NCBI RefSeq assembly: GCF_000934725.1
Contig: NZ_JYNS01000001.1
Coordinates: 434,001-498,000, forward strand
Length of the DNA: 64,000 bases
Reading direction: 5' to 3'
DNA from: Methyloterricola oryzae
GTDB taxonomy: Bacteria > Pseudomonadota > Gammaproteobacteria > Methylococcales > Methylococcaceae
The position numbers and the translations under genes are program-made. Every line of letters begins with the position of its first letter. Within the stretch, counting starts at the first letter, position 1. Shown here in pieces: positions 26,380 to 38,308 of this stretch. The notes under the pieces are model-generated. The model had not been told where the DNA came from. It searched no databases and was given only the letters and a program-made list of their open reading frames with translations.

Positions 26380-28758
26380 TCAATCCCTCAATTTTCCATT
26401 AAAGACATTGACCAACTCGGCCACGACCGCGGTCATGACCGCATCCACCCGCGCATCCGTCAAGGTATCGGCATCATCCTGCAGCACGAGGCCCAGGGCC
26501 AGGCTCTTCTTGCCGGCCTCGATGCCGGGCCCCTGGTAGACATCGAACAGCAACACCTGCCGGATCAGATCCCGGGCGCAGCCCTGCACGCAAGCCGCCA
26601 CGTCCGCCGCCTTCACCGTCTCGTCGACGATCACGGCAAGATCGCGCCGCACCTGCGGGAAGCGCGACAAGGGTTTGAATGCCGGCACCTCGCGCGACAG
26701 CAAGATACCCTGATCCAGCTCGAACAGAAATACCCGGCAGTCAAAACCCAGCTCTTTTTCCAGCGAAGGATGCAGCATGCCAGCCCAGCCCAGCTTTTCC
26801 CCGCCGAGCGTAATGAGCGCCGACTGCCCCGGATGCAGGGCCGGGTGCTGCCCAGCGACAAAGACCACATCGCCTTCATGTCCCGTCAGGCGCAGGATGG
26901 CCTCCAGATCGGCCTTGAGGTCGAAGAAATCGACGCGGCGCGTGGCCTCGCCCCATTGCTCCTCGCGCGCATCGCCGAGAACCAGGCCGGCCAGGGACTT
27001 TTCCTGAACGATGGCGCCCTCGCGGCGGGTGAAGCGCAGGCCCGCCTCGAACAGACGCACCCGCGTCTGCTGGCGGTTCAGGTTCTTCAAGGCCGCATCC
27101 AGCAGGCCGCACCAAAGACCGGTGCGCATCACGCCCAGTTCCGAGGAGATGGGATTTTGCAGCGGGATGACTTCCAGCTCCGGCTCGATCTTGAGCTGGG
27201 TGGCGGCATCCACGAAGCTGTAGGTGATGGCCTCCTGGTAGCCCCGGTCCACCAGCAGGTCCTTGATGCGCTCGATATCCACCACGGCCTCGGACACCGG
27301 GCGCAGTTCCATGTGGGACGCGGCATCGGTCCTGGGCAGGCGGTTGTAACCGTAGACGCGGCCGATCTCCTCGATCAGGTCCACCTCGATGGCGATGTCG
27401 AAGCGAAAGCCCGGCGGCGTCACCTGCCAGCCCGCAGGCTGCCTCTGCACCTGCATGCCCAGGCGACGCAGGATGCTTTCGACTTCGTCGTCGGCAATGA
27501 CGATGCCCAGCAGCTTGGCGACGCGGGCGCTGCGCAGTTGGACCGGCGCGCGCTCCGGCAGGTGTTCTGCCGCCAGCGCCTCCACGATGTGCGCGGCTTC
27601 GCCGCCACAGATGTCCACTATCAGTTGCGTGGCGTACTCGATGGCCCGCGTTTGCATCTCCGGATCGACGCCGCGCTCGAAGCGGTGGGACGAATCGGTG
27701 GCCAGGCCGTAGCGGCGCGCCTTGCCCATGATGGCGAGGGGCGCGAAGAAAGCGCACTCCAGGAAGATGTCCCGGGTGCCTTCGCCCACCGCCGAATCCG
27801 CGCCGCCCATGATCCCGGCCAGCGCCAGGGCCTTAACCTCGTCGGCGATGACCAGGGTTTCCCCATCCAGGGTGATCTCCTGATCATTGAGCAGTCGCAG
27901 GGTTTCGTCGGCGCGGGCCAGACGCACTTGCACCGAACCCTCGAGCTTGGCCGCATCGAAGGCGTGCAGCGGCTGCCCCAGATCCAGCAGTACGTAATTG
28001 GTCACGTCCACCAACGGTCCCAGGGAACGGACGCCGGAACGGCGCAAGCGCTCCTTCATCCACAGCGGCGTCTCTGCCGTGCGGTCCACGTTGCGGATCA
28101 GGCGTCCCAGGTAGCGCGGGCAGGCCTCCGGTGCCTTGAGGTGCACTGCCAGTTGCCCGTCGCTGGCGGCCTTGACCGTCGGCGCCGCCGGCACCGACCA
28201 GTCCAGGCCGTTGAGCAGGGCCACCTCGCGGGCGATGCCCTGCACGCTCAGGCAATCGGCGCGGTTGGGGGTCAGGTCGACCTCGATGATGGAATCGTCG
28301 AGTTTAAGGTATTCGCGCAGGTCCGCGCCGGTGGGCGCGTCAGCCGCCAGTTCCAGGAGCCCCGCCTGACCGTCCTCGAAACCCAGTTCCTTGGCGGAGC
28401 ACAGCATGCCGAAGGAATCGACGCCGCGCAGCTGCGACTTGCCGATCTTCATGCCGCCCGGCAACTCGGCCCCCTCCACCGCCAGCGGTGCCTTCAGGCC
28501 GACCCGCGCATTGGGCGCGCCACAGACGATCTGCAGGGGCTCGGGACCACCCGCCGCCACGCGGCAGACGCGCAAACGGTCCGCCTGCGGGTGCGGCTGC
28601 ACCTCCAGAACCTCGCCCACGCGCACGCCGTGGAACGCCCCGGCGGCGGGTTCGACACTGTCCACTTCCAGCCCGGCCATGGTCAGCTGCGCCACCAGAT
28701 CGTCCGTACTCACGGACGGGTTCACGTATTCTCTAAGCCACGCTTCGCTAAAGCGCAT
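26380..28758 (-). CDS. pheT: Phenylalanine-tRNA ligase beta subunit
   Basis: 792 residues, full length. It contains the N-terminal EMAP/tRNA-binding domain (about 40-150, [19 protein letters not shown]), the B3/B4 editing region (about 210-380), the B5 domain (about 400-475), the catalytic-like core, and the C-terminal ferredoxin-fold anticodon-binding domain starting at [16 protein letters not shown]. Works as (alpha-beta)2 with PheS, encoded 32 bases upstream. Confidence 0.98.
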   Translation of the reverse strand: MRFSEAWLREYVNPSVSTDDLVAQLTMAGLEVDSVEPAAGAFHGVRVGEVLEVQPHPQADRLRVCRVAAGGPEPLQIVCGAPNARVGLKAPLAVEGAELPGGMKIGKSQLRGVDSFGMLCSAKELGFEDGQAGLLELAADAPTGADLREYLKLDDSIIEVDLTPNRADCLSVQGIAREVALLNGLDWSVPAAPTVKAASDGQLAVHLKAPEACPRYLGRLIRNVDRTAETPLWMKERLRRSGVRSLGPLVDVTNYVLLDLGQPLHAFDAAKLEGSVQVRLARADETLRLLNDQEITLDGETLVIADEVKALALAGIMGGADSAVGEGTRDIFLECAFFAPLAIMGKARRYGLATDSSHRFERGVDPEMQTRAIEYATQLIVDICGGEAAHIVEALAAEHLPERAPVQLRSARVAKLLGIVIADDEVESILRRLGMQVQRQPAGWQVTPPGFRFDIAIEVDLIEEIGRVYGYNRLPRTDAASHMELRPVSEAVVDIERIKDLLVDRGYQEAITYSFVDAATQLKIEPELEVIPLQNPISSELGVMRTGLWCGLLDAALKNLNRQQTRVRLFEAGLRFTRREGAIVQEKSLAGLVLGDAREEQWGEATRRVDFFDLKADLEAILRLTGHEGDVVFVAGQHPALHPGQSALITLGGEKLGWAGMLHPSLEKELGFDCRVFLFELDQGILLSREVPAFKPLSRFPQVRRDLAVIVDETVKAADVAACVQGCARDLIRQVLLFDVYQGPGIEAGKKSLALGLVLQDDADTLTDARVDAVMTAVVAELVNVFNGKLRD

Positions 28759-28790
28759 ATCGCAACCTTGTTGTCGTTATGTTGTGGCGG

Positions 28791-29894
<1,104 letters not shown>

Positions 29895-30245
29895 TTAGGC
29901 GGACTGGACCAGCTTGACCAGCTGTGCGAAACCTTCCTTGTCGTGCACCGCCATGTCGGCCAGCACCTTGCGATCCAACTCGACGGAGGCCTTCTTCAGA
30001 CCGTCCATGAAGCGGCTGTAAGACAGGCCGCACTCCCGTGCCGCAGCGTTGATGCGAGTGATCCACAGCGCGCGGAACTGGCGCTTGCGCTGCTTGCGGT
30101 CACGGTAAGCGTACTGTCCCGCCTTGATAACCGCCTGCTTGGCCACGCGGTAGACACGGCTACGGGCGCCGTAGTAACCCTTGGCAAGTTTCAGGACTTT
30201 CTTGTGTCGGGCGTGAGCGGTAACGCCACGTTTAACTCTGGGCAT
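29895..30245 (-). CDS. rplT: 50S ribosomal protein L20
   Basis: 116 residues. [26 protein letters not shown] is the universal L20 start; the long basic N-terminal helix and the globular C-terminal half are complete. L20 is an early 23S rRNA assembly protein and in E. coli represses its own operon by binding the rpmI leader. Third gene of infC-rpmI-rplT. Confidence 0.98.
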   Translation of the reverse strand: MPRVKRGVTAHARHKKVLKLAKGYYGARSRVYRVAKQAVIKAGQYAYRDRKQRKRQFRALWITRINAAARECGLSYSRFMDGLKKASVELDRKVLADMAVHDKEGFAQLVKLVQSA

Positions 30246-30283
30246 GGGATATCCCCTCTCTCTCTAACTCTTAACTCGGTGGA

Positions 30284-30481
30284 TCAGACGAAGGGCAGCA
30301 TGCGCGCGGCGCTCTTCACATCCGAAGGATGCAGGAGGCCGGTGCTGCGCAACTGACGCTTACGCTTGGTGGTCTTCTTGGTCAGGATGTGCCGCCGGTG
30401 CGAATGGCTGCACTTGAAACCGCCCGAGGCGGTCTTGCGGAAGCGCTTGGCGGCGCCCCGGTTGGTCTTCATTTTCGGCAT
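30284..30481 (-). CDS. rpmI: 50S ribosomal protein L35
   Basis: 65 residues, [26 protein letters not shown] and the [15 protein letters not shown] region typical of L35. It lies 21 bases after infC and 38 before rplT, the conserved order. Confidence 0.98.
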   Translation of the reverse strand: MPKMKTNRGAAKRFRKTASGGFKCSHSHRRHILTKKTTKRKRQLRSTGLLHPSDVKSAARMLPFV

Positions 30482-30502
30482 GGATCAAATCTCCAATGTT
30501 TC

Positions 30503-31033
30503 TCAGGACTTCTTTTTCTTGGGGGCCAGGGTCATGCTCAACTGCCTGCCCTCCAATTTGGGAAACTGCTCCACAGTGGCGTGCTCCGCCAGGTCAGTTT
30601 CGATTCTCTTCAGCAGATCCATGCCGAGTTCGCGATGCGACAGCTCGCGACCTCTGAATCTCACGGTAATCTTGGCCTTATCGCCATCGCTCAGGAAGCG
30701 CACCAGATTGCGCAGCTTGATCTGGTAGTCGCCCTCGTCCGTGCCCGGCCTGAACTTGATTTCCTTGATGTGGATGAGCTTCTGCTTTTTCTTCGCCGCC
30801 GCCAGTTTCTTGGCCTGCTCGAAGCGATATTTGCCGTAATCCATCACCCGGCATACGGGCGGCTCAGCGGTGGGCGAAATCTCCACCAGATCGAGATCGG
30901 CATCCGAGGCTATCTGTTTCGCTTCGCGGCTGGAAACAACCCCAACCTGTTCGCCGTCCGCTCCGATCAAACGTACCTGCGGGTAGTTGATCTCGTCGTT
31001 CAGGCGCGGCTCTTTTCTATCGTTCGCAGTGAT
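30503..31033 (-). CDS. infC: Translation initiation factor IF-3, ATC start codon
   Basis: 176 residues if started at the ATC codon at 31031-31033. GGAGGA lies about 8 bases upstream, and the reading gives the conserved IF-3 N-terminus (KEPRLNDEI) that any ATG, GTG or TTG start would lose. IF-3 genes typically use ATT, ATC or similar rare starts because IF-3 itself rejects them, which gives autoregulation. The N-domain, the Lys-rich linker ([14 protein letters not shown]) and the C-domain with [12 protein letters not shown] are complete. It follows thrS by 24 bases. Confidence 0.93.
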   Translation of the reverse strand: MTANDRKEPRLNDEINYPQVRLIGADGEQVGVVSSREAKQIASDADLDLVEISPTAEPPVCRVMDYGKYRFEQAKKLAAAKKKQKLIHIKEIKFRPGTDEGDYQIKLRNLVRFLSDGDKAKITVRFRGRELSHRELGMDLLKRIETDLAEHATVEQFPKLEGRQLSMTLAPKKKKS

Positions 31034-31057
31034 ACCTTATTCCTCCACATCAAGACA

Positions 31058-32974
31058 TTACACGGGTGCGGCCCGTGTCGATGCTTCATCGACCAGCCTT
31101 TGGACTATGTCCTGTAAGGTGAAATTACCCAGGTCCACACCCTTTTGAGTGCGCACGGTGACAGATGACGCCTCAACTTCCTTGTCGCCGACAATCAGAA
31201 GATAAGGCACCCGCTTCATCGAGTGCTCGCGGATTTTAAAGCCGATCTTCTCATTTCTCAAGTCGCATTTTGCGCGCAAGCCTCGCGCATTCAATTCCTT
31301 AGCCACCGATTCGGCATATTCGGCCTGACGGTCGGTGATATTGAGCACCACCACCTGGGTCGGCGCCAGCCACAAGGGGAAATAACCGGCGTAATGCTCG
31401 ACCAGAATGCCGATGAAGCGCTCCATGGAACCCAGGATCGCGCGGTGCAGCATCACCGGCGCCTGTTTCGCGCCACTTTCGGCTACATACACGGCGCCGA
31501 GGCGCTCGGGCATCGAGAAATCCACCTGAATGGTGCCGCATTGCCAGACGCGGCCCAGGCAATCCTTTAAGGAAAATTCGATCTTGGGGCCGTAGAAAGC
31601 ACCCTCGCCCGGCTGCAACTGCCATTCCAGGCCCTTGCTGTCCAAGGCCTGTTGCAATGCCGCCTCGGCCTTATCCCATACCTCATCGGAACCGACCCGC
31701 TTCTCCGGTCGGGTGGACAGCTTGAGCAGAATCTCGTTGAAGCCGAAGTCCGCGTAGACCTTCTGCAGCAGGTCGATGAAGGTCGACACTTCCGACTGGA
31801 TTTGGTCCTCGGTGCAGAAGATGTGCGCATCGTCCTGGGTAAAGCCACGCACGCGCATGATGCCGTGCAGCACGCCGGACAGCTCGTTGCGGTGGCAGGA
31901 ACCGAACTCCGCCAGGCGCAGCGGCAGATCGCGGTAGCTCTTCAAGCCCTGGTTGTAAACCTGGATGTGGCAGGGGCAGTTCATGGGCTTGATGGCGAAG
32001 TCGCGCTCTTCCGCCTGGGTGGTGAACATCTCGTCCTGGAACTTGTCCCAGTGGCCGGACTTTTCCCACAGGGCGCGGCCCACGATCGTCGGCGTCCTGA
32101 TCTCCTGATAGCCGTTGTCGCGAAACACCTGGCGCATGTACTGCTCAACCGTCTGCCACAAGGCCCAACCCGCCGGATGCCAGAACACCATGCCCGGGGC
32201 TTCCTCCTGCACGTGGAACAGGTCCAGGGTCTTGCCGATCTTGCGGTGATCGCGCCGCTCCGCCTCTTCCAGACGGTGCAGATAGTCCTTCAAGTCCTTC
32301 TTGTCGGTCCAGGCGGTGCCGTAGATGCGCTGCAGCATCTCGTTGCGGGAATCCCCGCGCCAATAGGCACCCGCCACCTTCATCAGCTTGAAGGCCTTGA
32401 GCTTGCCGGTATCCGGCACATGGGGACCGCGGCACAGGTCGGTGAAATCGCCCTGGGTGTAAAGCGAAAGCTGCTCGCCCTGGGGGATATCCTCGATGAT
32501 CTTGGCCTTGTATTCCTCGCCCAGCCCACGGAAATAGGCAACCGCCTCGTCGCGCGGCAACACGCTGCGCTTCACTTCCAGAGCCTGCGCGGCCAGTTCT
32601 TCCATCTTCTTTTCGATGGCCGCCAGATCCTCCGGCGTGAAGGGACGCTCGAAAGAGAAGTCGTAGTAGAAGCCGTCCTCGATGACCGGACCAATGGTCA
32701 CCTGGGCATTCGGGAACAGGGATTTGACAGCCTGGGCCAGCAGGTGCGCGGTAGAATGGCGGGTGACTTCCAGACCTTCCGGATCGCGGCTGGTAATGAT
32801 GGCCAGGTCCGCGTCGGACTCAATGAGGCAGGACAGATCCACCAGCCTGCCGTCGATCTTGCCGGCCAGCGCCGCGCGCGCCAGCCCCGCGCCGATGGAC
32901 TCCGCCACCTCGCGCACGGTGACGGCTCGATCGAACTCGCGCTTGGAACCATCGGGCAGCGTTACAACGGGCAT
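31058..32974 (-). CDS. thrS: Threonine-tRNA ligase
   Basis: 638 residues. It has an N-terminal TGS domain (about 1-62), an editing domain (about 65-225, with [12 protein letters not shown]), a class II catalytic core with motif 2 [15 protein letters not shown] and motif 3 [15 protein letters not shown], zinc ligands including the Cys in KPMNCPCH, and a C-terminal anticodon-binding domain. First gene of the translation operon. Its leader to the tRNA-Val terminator is only about 30 bases, too short for the long tRNA-mimic operator known from E. coli thrS. Confidence 0.97.
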   Translation of the reverse strand: MPVVTLPDGSKREFDRAVTVREVAESIGAGLARAALAGKIDGRLVDLSCLIESDADLAIITSRDPEGLEVTRHSTAHLLAQAVKSLFPNAQVTIGPVIEDGFYYDFSFERPFTPEDLAAIEKKMEELAAQALEVKRSVLPRDEAVAYFRGLGEEYKAKIIEDIPQGEQLSLYTQGDFTDLCRGPHVPDTGKLKAFKLMKVAGAYWRGDSRNEMLQRIYGTAWTDKKDLKDYLHRLEEAERRDHRKIGKTLDLFHVQEEAPGMVFWHPAGWALWQTVEQYMRQVFRDNGYQEIRTPTIVGRALWEKSGHWDKFQDEMFTTQAEERDFAIKPMNCPCHIQVYNQGLKSYRDLPLRLAEFGSCHRNELSGVLHGIMRVRGFTQDDAHIFCTEDQIQSEVSTFIDLLQKVYADFGFNEILLKLSTRPEKRVGSDEVWDKAEAALQQALDSKGLEWQLQPGEGAFYGPKIEFSLKDCLGRVWQCGTIQVDFSMPERLGAVYVAESGAKQAPVMLHRAILGSMERFIGILVEHYAGYFPLWLAPTQVVVLNITDRQAEYAESVAKELNARGLRAKCDLRNEKIGFKIREHSMKRVPYLLIVGDKEVEASSVTVRTQKGVDLGNFTLQDIVQRLVDEASTRAAPV

Positions 32975-33007
32975 CTCGCGAACTATCCGGCCAAAAACTG
33001 CATGAAC

Positions 33008-33033
33008 AAAAAAGCATCGCTAAGCGATGCTTT
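33008..33033 (-). terminator. Rho-independent terminator of tRNA-Val
   Basis: AAAGCATCGC-TTA-GCGATGCTTT on the minus strand followed by a run of T gives a 7-bp GC-rich core stem extended by A-T pairs. It begins 8 bases after the tRNA CCA end and separates the tRNA from thrS. Confidence 0.85.
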
Positions 33034-33040
33034 GGGAATA

Positions 33041-33117
33041 TGGTAGGCGCGATTGGATTTGAACCAACGACCCCCACCATGTCAAGGTGGTGCTCTAACC
33101 AACTGAGCTACGCGCCT
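33041..33117 (-). tRNA. tRNA-Val (anticodon GAC)
   Basis: 77 bases with a genome-encoded CCA. The acceptor stem AGGCGCG / CGCGCCT pairs fully. The D-arm is GCTCAGTTGGTTAGAGC, the anticodon arm CCACC-TTGACAT-GGTGG reads GAC, and the T-arm GTTGG-TTCAAAT-CCAAT is regular. It closely resembles the E. coli valV/valW product. Upstream, TATACT about 25 bases before the 5' end may be its -10 element. Confidence 0.97.
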
Positions 33118-33323
33118 GCTTTAGGTCATTCGTCAAGGCTGCGCAGTATAGTGGAGATTCCAAGTGAATGGAAGCCCCAATTCCAACATAGGTTGACGGG
33201 GGCCCATCACTTGCTCAAATCTTTTCGTTCGTTCGACATGGCTCCGAACGGTTCAGTATTCGCCACCCACCCAACCGGGTCCGCCCAGAAGTTGGACAAA
33301 GCGCACAGCGGAAAGCCAGACGC

Positions 33324-35552
33324 TCAAACCGTGCCCACGTCAGCGTGGCCATCCCCTTCTCTACGGATGAGCCAACAATAATGGATGCGAGGATTTCGCT
33401 GGAAATCCGTCGGAATGCTCTTTACCGAGATATCCTCGGCCACCAAGCCATCCAAGCTTTGCAGCCTGAACTTGCGAAAATTGGTGGAGAAGATCAAAAG
33501 CCCCCCGGGCGCAAGCAGGCTGGCGGCCTGCCTGATCAGTTCCGGGTGATCCTTCTGAATGTCGAAGGCAGCGTGCATGCGCTTTGAGTTGGAGAAGGTG
33601 GGCGGGTCGAGAAAGATCAGATCATAGCGGCGTGTCTGCCGCTTGGATTCCTCAGCCAGCCAGGCCAGGCAGTCGGCCTGGATCAGTTCGTGTTTCGACC
33701 CTGCCAGCCCGTTCGCCGCTAGGTTGCGGCGCGCCCAATCCAAATACGTGTTGGACATGTCCACGGTGGTGGTCGACACCGCACCGCCCACTGCGGCGTG
33801 CACCGTCGCCGAACCAGTGTAGGCAAACAGGTTGAGAAAGCGCTTGCCACCGGCCTTCTGCTGGATCATCAGGCGCGTACTGCGGTGATCCAGGAACAAC
33901 CCGGTATCCAGATAGTCCTGAAGGTTCACCCATAATTTGCAGCCGCCCTCCTCCACCAACAAGAAGCGTCCGCCTTCGGCCTGCTTCTCGTATTGTTCTG
34001 CCCCCTTCTGGCGACGCCGCACTTTGAGGAATAGGTGATCGGGCGCGATTTCAAGAACGGCGGGCATGACCGAAAGGGCTTCCAACAGCCTTCCCTCGGC
34101 CTTCTTCGGGTCGACGCTGGCCGGCGCTTCGTATTCCTGCACATGCAGCCAGCGCTCATCACCCTGGTAGATATCCAAGGCCAAGGCATATTCCGGCAGG
34201 TCGGCGTCATAAACGCGGTAGCAACTGACCTGATTCTGACGCGCCCACCGCCCAAGGCTCTTCAGATTCTTGCGCAGGCGGTTGGCGAACATCTGGGCAC
34301 CCGGCGTGGCGGGCTGCATGGCCAAGGCGGCTGCCCGGCGCAACAGACGGGCGACTTCGCCGCTCTCTCCCTCGCCATGGGGCACGAAAAAGCGTTCCGG
34401 ATCAATCTCGAAATTGAGCAGCTTGCATTCCAGCGCTCCATTGAACAGCCGGTACTGCTTGTGTGAGCGGATACCCAAGCGAAAAGCCAGTTCCGGGTTG
34501 CCGGTGAGCACGCTGGCGCGCCAGCCTTGGAAGTGAGACTGCAGGGTCTGGCCCAGCGCCTCGTAGACGGGGCGCAGGGTCTCCACTTCGCCCAAACGTT
34601 CTCCGTAAGGGGGATTCACCACCAGCAGGCCGACAGGTTTGCGCGGCCGCACTGTCTCGGCCGATGCCTTTTCCACGTGGACATGGCCGCGCAACCCAGC
34701 CCGTTCGAGATTGCCCAAGGCGGCGTGCACGGCCTTGCGGTCGAGGTCATAGCCATGGATGGCGACTTTACAGGCTTTCAAGCCCGCCTCGCGGCGATCC
34801 TCGGCCTCGGCCTTCAAGGTCTCCCAAAGGGGAGCGGCGTGCCCCTTCCAGCGAAGAAAGCCGAAATGCTCCCGCGTCAGGCCCGGTGCGATGTCGGCAG
34901 CCATGAGCGCGGCCTCTATGGGCAGGGTGCCGGACCCGCACATGGGGTCGATCAGGTCTCCACCCTGCCGAGCGATTTCGGGCCACCCGGCGCGCAGCAG
35001 CACCGCTGCCGCCAAATTCTCCTTGAGCGGCGCGGCTCCACCTTCAAGGCGGTAGCCGCGCTTGTGCAGACTCTCCCCGGACAGGTCCAGACTTACGTGG
35101 GCCGTATCCCGATCCACGAACACATTGACGCGGATATCCGGCCGCGCGAGTTCCACTGTCGGCCGCACCCCGCAGAGTTCGCGGAACTGATCGACGATCG
35201 CGTCCTTGACCTTCTGGGCGCCGTAGCGGGTGTGTGTGATGGCCGAGCGGATGGTCGCGAAATCCACGGCCAGGGACGCGTCTGGCACCATGTGTTCCGC
35301 CCAGTCCATGGCTGCGATCCCGGCATACAGAGCCTCGGGCGTCGCGGCCGGAAACTCCGTCAACTTGAGCAGCACGCGATTCGCCAGACGAGACCAGAGG
35401 CAGGCGCGATAGGCCTCCGCCAGGCCACCGGAGAATTCGACGCCCGCACGCGCTTCCCTTGCGTCGCCGGCACCGAGGGCAGCAAGCTCTTCAAGCAACA
35501 GGCGTTCAAGACCCAGCGGCGCGGTGGCGAAGAATGTCAGTGTTTCGCTCAA
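33324..35552 (-). CDS. rlmKL: Bifunctional 23S rRNA methyltransferase RlmKL (m2G2445 and m7G2069)
   Basis: 742 residues starting at a TTG at 35552, supported by GAGGT about 8 bases upstream. A THUMP domain (about 45-155) precedes the RlmL methyltransferase with LIDPMCGSGTLPIEAA and catalytic NPPYGERL. The C-terminal half is the RlmK enzyme with FLNLFAYTGSATVHAA and LIFLDPPTFSNSKRM. The fused enzyme methylates two guanines of the same 23S rRNA helix region, as in E. coli. Confidence 0.95.
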   Translation of the reverse strand: MSETLTFFATAPLGLERLLLEELAALGAGDAREARAGVEFSGGLAEAYRACLWSRLANRVLLKLTEFPAATPEALYAGIAAMDWAEHMVPDASLAVDFATIRSAITHTRYGAQKVKDAIVDQFRELCGVRPTVELARPDIRVNVFVDRDTAHVSLDLSGESLHKRGYRLEGGAAPLKENLAAAVLLRAGWPEIARQGGDLIDPMCGSGTLPIEAALMAADIAPGLTREHFGFLRWKGHAAPLWETLKAEAEDRREAGLKACKVAIHGYDLDRKAVHAALGNLERAGLRGHVHVEKASAETVRPRKPVGLLVVNPPYGERLGEVETLRPVYEALGQTLQSHFQGWRASVLTGNPELAFRLGIRSHKQYRLFNGALECKLLNFEIDPERFFVPHGEGESGEVARLLRRAAALAMQPATPGAQMFANRLRKNLKSLGRWARQNQVSCYRVYDADLPEYALALDIYQGDERWLHVQEYEAPASVDPKKAEGRLLEALSVMPAVLEIAPDHLFLKVRRRQKGAEQYEKQAEGGRFLLVEEGGCKLWVNLQDYLDTGLFLDHRSTRLMIQQKAGGKRFLNLFAYTGSATVHAAVGGAVSTTTVDMSNTYLDWARRNLAANGLAGSKHELIQADCLAWLAEESKRQTRRYDLIFLDPPTFSNSKRMHAAFDIQKDHPELIRQAASLLAPGGLLIFSTNFRKFRLQSLDGLVAEDISVKSIPTDFQRNPRIHYCWLIRREGDGHADVGTV

Positions 35553-35561
35553 TGTTTTACC

Positions 35562-36860
35562 TCAGCCAGCGTTCCCCGCGACGATCATCTCGCGCAGGGA
35601 TGTCTCACCCGCCTGAGACTTCAGAGCGTCTTCGAACCCCGCGTGAAAAGCCTCTATGGCCGCACCGCAACGCGTCTCAAGCATGCTCAGATTTGCCTCG
35701 TCATGGGCTTCGCGCAATGCGCAAAGCAGTTCAGCCATGCGGATTGCCGAAAGGTCCCGGGCGGGCACGAATCCAGGGTCATCAGTTCCCACGGACATCA
35801 ACAACCCCCGATCCCTGAGCACATCCAGAAGTTCATTGACACAGTCCTCCGGCAGTTCCAGGGCTTCCGCCAACGCTTCGGCCGTCCAGGCGGGGCCGCC
35901 TTCGAGAAAACGGCATCCCACCAACCACATGAGCGACAGGCCCACCCGCTCGAAGGATCGCGGACCCAGGCGCAGATGGGTGGAACGCCAACGGAGGTAG
36001 CGCGGGTGCTGGCAATAAAAAGATACCTGCACGCCCAGCAGCACGATCAGCCAACTGACATACAACCAGATCATGAACAGCACCAGGATCGCGAAACTGG
36101 AGTAAACCGCATGATACTGGGCCGAGCCGGCGATGAATCCGGCAAATGCCCAGCCAGCGGCCTTCCATGCCAGGCCGGCTGCAGTTCCTCCCACCAGGGC
36201 GGCGCGGCCGCTGACTTTGGCATTGGGAACGTAGCGATACAGAAATGTAAAGGCGGCAATGACGAACGCGTAGGGCAGCAAGACATGCGCGGAATGCAGG
36301 ACGGGCTCGAACAATCCGCGCCAGGCCCGCGTCCGCGGCCCGCCCTCGACCAGGTCACTCAGGCCGCCGAACAGCGAGACAAGAAGCAGGGGACCGACCA
36401 GTGTGAAGCTCAGATAGTCGCTAAAGCGCCGCAGCAAACTCCGCGATGTCTTGGTGCGCCAGATGTGGTTGAAGGACTCTTCGATCTTCTCCAGCAGCGA
36501 CACACTGGTGTAGAACAGAAAAGCGAAGCCGAGAAAGCCCAGCAAACCGACCCGCAGTTTCTTCACAGATTCCAGGATGCGGCCTGCCACGGCCTCCGCG
36601 TTGTCACCCAGCGGCGCCAGCAATTCCAACAGCAAGGGCTCCAACTGGCTTTCGCCGCCGAACGCCTTCATGATCGAGAAGCTCACTGCCAGAAGCGGCA
36701 CCAGCGCCAGCAAGCTGGTATAGACCAGGCTCATGGCGCGGTAGTCCAGCCCGCCCTGCTTCACCTCGCGCATGACCGCGAGAAAGGCCTGCGCCGAGAA
36801 ACCGGTCTGGCTCCGAAGGGACTCGCCCCAGCGACTGACGAAAGGTCCGTAGGCGCGCAT
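35562..36860 (-). CDS. YihY / UPF0761 family inner-membrane protein
   Basis: 432 residues from ATG 36860 (GGCGG upstream); ATG 36884 is also possible and adds 8 residues. The first 290 residues carry about six membrane segments with the family motif SLVYTSLLALVPLLAV and GTAAGLAWKAAGWAF. The C-terminal 130 residues are soluble and winged-helix-like (AEALAEALELPEDCVNELLDVLRDRGLL). The family was once called ribonuclease BN, but that assignment is considered wrong. Function unknown. rlmKL starts 9 bases downstream. Confidence 0.85.
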   Translation of the reverse strand: MRAYGPFVSRWGESLRSQTGFSAQAFLAVMREVKQGGLDYRAMSLVYTSLLALVPLLAVSFSIMKAFGGESQLEPLLLELLAPLGDNAEAVAGRILESVKKLRVGLLGFLGFAFLFYTSVSLLEKIEESFNHIWRTKTSRSLLRRFSDYLSFTLVGPLLLVSLFGGLSDLVEGGPRTRAWRGLFEPVLHSAHVLLPYAFVIAAFTFLYRYVPNAKVSGRAALVGGTAAGLAWKAAGWAFAGFIAGSAQYHAVYSSFAILVLFMIWLYVSWLIVLLGVQVSFYCQHPRYLRWRSTHLRLGPRSFERVGLSLMWLVGCRFLEGGPAWTAEALAEALELPEDCVNELLDVLRDRGLLMSVGTDDPGFVPARDLSAIRMAELLCALREAHDEANLSMLETRCGAAIEAFHAGFEDALKSQAGETSLREMIVAGNAG

Positions 36861-36911
36861 GCTGCAATTCCGCCCTCGATTCATTCGAATGGGACCTAGG
36901 CCCCGCCCGAA

Positions 36912-37559
36912 TCAATCAGACAGTGCTGCCTCCAGTACCCCAGCGCAGCCCTGCAACTGCCGGCCGTATAGTGCTGCCAGGGCCTCGACCCGCTGCGCAG
37001 CGCGCAACAGGCCCGGCTTGGCGCGCCAAGTGCCGCGCCTGAACCCTGATTGCCCCTCGTGATAGGCGAGGTACTGGTAGTATGCATCGCTCTTGCTCAC
37101 CCCCAGCTTGCTGTAGGTCTGGTGAATGTACCAGGCGACGAAGTCCACGGCGTCGACAAAGTCATCCCGGTCGGCGCCGCCATTGCCGGTCGTTCGCAGA
37201 TACCAATCCCAGGTCTCGTCCTTTGCCTGCGCGTAGCCGAAGGCCGAAGAGGGCCGCCACAACGGAATACCGAGAAAGCGCACCCGCGGCGGCCTCGCAT
37301 CGTCCACGAAAGAGGATTCCTGTTTGATGATCGCCATCTGGACGGGGATGGGCGCGCCCCAGCGTCGGAAAGCCTCATGGGCTCCCGCATACCAGTCGTC
37401 CTTTTCCCGGAATATGGCGCAAAGATCACTGGTATGGGACGGAGGCGCCGTGGCGCAGCCCGAGAGAGCCATGGCGACCAGCCCCAAGCAGACGTCCCTG
37501 ACGCGGAGGGTAACGCGCCGCCCGCGGCTACCGATCCACCATGGCGCAAGCCTTGCCAA
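36912..37559 (-). CDS. Transglycosylase SLT-like lipoprotein
   Basis: Up to 215 residues from a TTG at 37559; I see no better start before the lipobox, so the N-terminus is uncertain. A lipoprotein signal ends at LVAMALSGCATAPP. The soluble part has IIKQESSF, the catalytic-Glu motif of soluble lytic transglycosylases, then SSAFGYAQAKDETWDWY and YLAYHEG, which match the SLT fold. It probably acts on peptidoglycan from the inner face of the outer membrane. It follows mlaC by 16 bases. Confidence 0.75.
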   Translation of the reverse strand: MARLAPWWIGSRGRRVTLRVRDVCLGLVAMALSGCATAPPSHTSDLCAIFREKDDWYAGAHEAFRRWGAPIPVQMAIIKQESSFVDDARPPRVRFLGIPLWRPSSAFGYAQAKDETWDWYLRTTGNGGADRDDFVDAVDFVAWYIHQTYSKLGVSKSDAYYQYLAYHEGQSGFRRGTWRAKPGLLRAAQRVEALAALYGRQLQGCAGVLEAALSD

Positions 37560-37575
37560 GTATCAGCGATGTGAA

Positions 37576-38196
37576 TCAGCCCTGCTTGGAATTGTTGGCG
37601 GCGTAATCGTTGATCTTCTGCGTCAGCTTGTTGAGCAGACTGTCGAAACCTTCCCGGTCGATGACGCTGGTGTATTGCGCCTTTTTCAGGGCCAGGTCGC
37701 TGATGCCGTCAACCACAATGTTGATGATGGCCCACCTGCCCCCGCTCTGGTTCAGCATGTATTCGAACTTGACCGGCTTCTCCTTCGGCGCCTGCAAGGC
37801 GTAGCGGAGGGTGACCCGGGTCGGTTTCACGCTCTGCTCGGATTCGTACTTGAATTCCTCGCCGGCATAATCGTTGAACTGCGCGGCGTAGGTGGCTACG
37901 CTGAGATCCGCCAGTTTCTGCACGAAGGACTTTTTCTGCTGCTGGTCCAGGGATTTCCAGTGGTTCCCAAGAGCAATCTGAGCGATGGCATCGAATTCAT
38001 GGGTTTCCCGCACCACCGAATCCAACTTCTTGTAGCGACCCTGATAGCCGAGCTGCTTGGCGTTCCTCATCACATCGATCAGGACGCTGTTCAACTTGTC
38101 CACGGTCTGCTTGGGACCGCCAGCGGCACTCTCTTCGGCGCCGACTGCCTGTGACAGGCAGATCAGGAGAAACCCGATGACGATTTGGACGTACAT
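37576..38196 (-). CDS. mlaC: MlaC-type phospholipid-binding periplasmic protein
   Basis: 206 residues from ATG 38196, with a signal peptide cleaved near SQAVGAEE. The body (YKKLDSVVRETHEFDAIAQIALGNHW; FNDYAGEEFKYES; GGRWAIINIVVDGISDLALKKAQYTSVI) fits the MlaC/Ttg2D family, which carries phospholipids between outer and inner membrane. The rest of an mla operon (mlaFEDB) is absent here, so it might instead be the related HpnM; the sequence alone does not decide. Confidence 0.8.
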   Translation of the reverse strand: MYVQIVIGFLLICLSQAVGAEESAAGGPKQTVDKLNSVLIDVMRNAKQLGYQGRYKKLDSVVRETHEFDAIAQIALGNHWKSLDQQQKKSFVQKLADLSVATYAAQFNDYAGEEFKYESEQSVKPTRVTLRYALQAPKEKPVKFEYMLNQSGGRWAIINIVVDGISDLALKKAQYTSVIDREGFDSLLNKLTQKINDYAANNSKQG

Positions 38197-38308
38197 TGCA
38201 CACCCCATGTTTCACGGAATGCGCTGACTATATCATAAAGACCCCGGCCCGCCTCCAGTTTTGTAGACCCTGCGCAACAAATCGACCACTTACAAGCAAC
38301 ACATCAGG

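Noticed and set aside
34527-36899. 790-codon open frame on the plus strand across rlmKL and the YihY gene
   Set aside because: It spans two well-supported genes and their boundary in antisense, with no recognisable domain.
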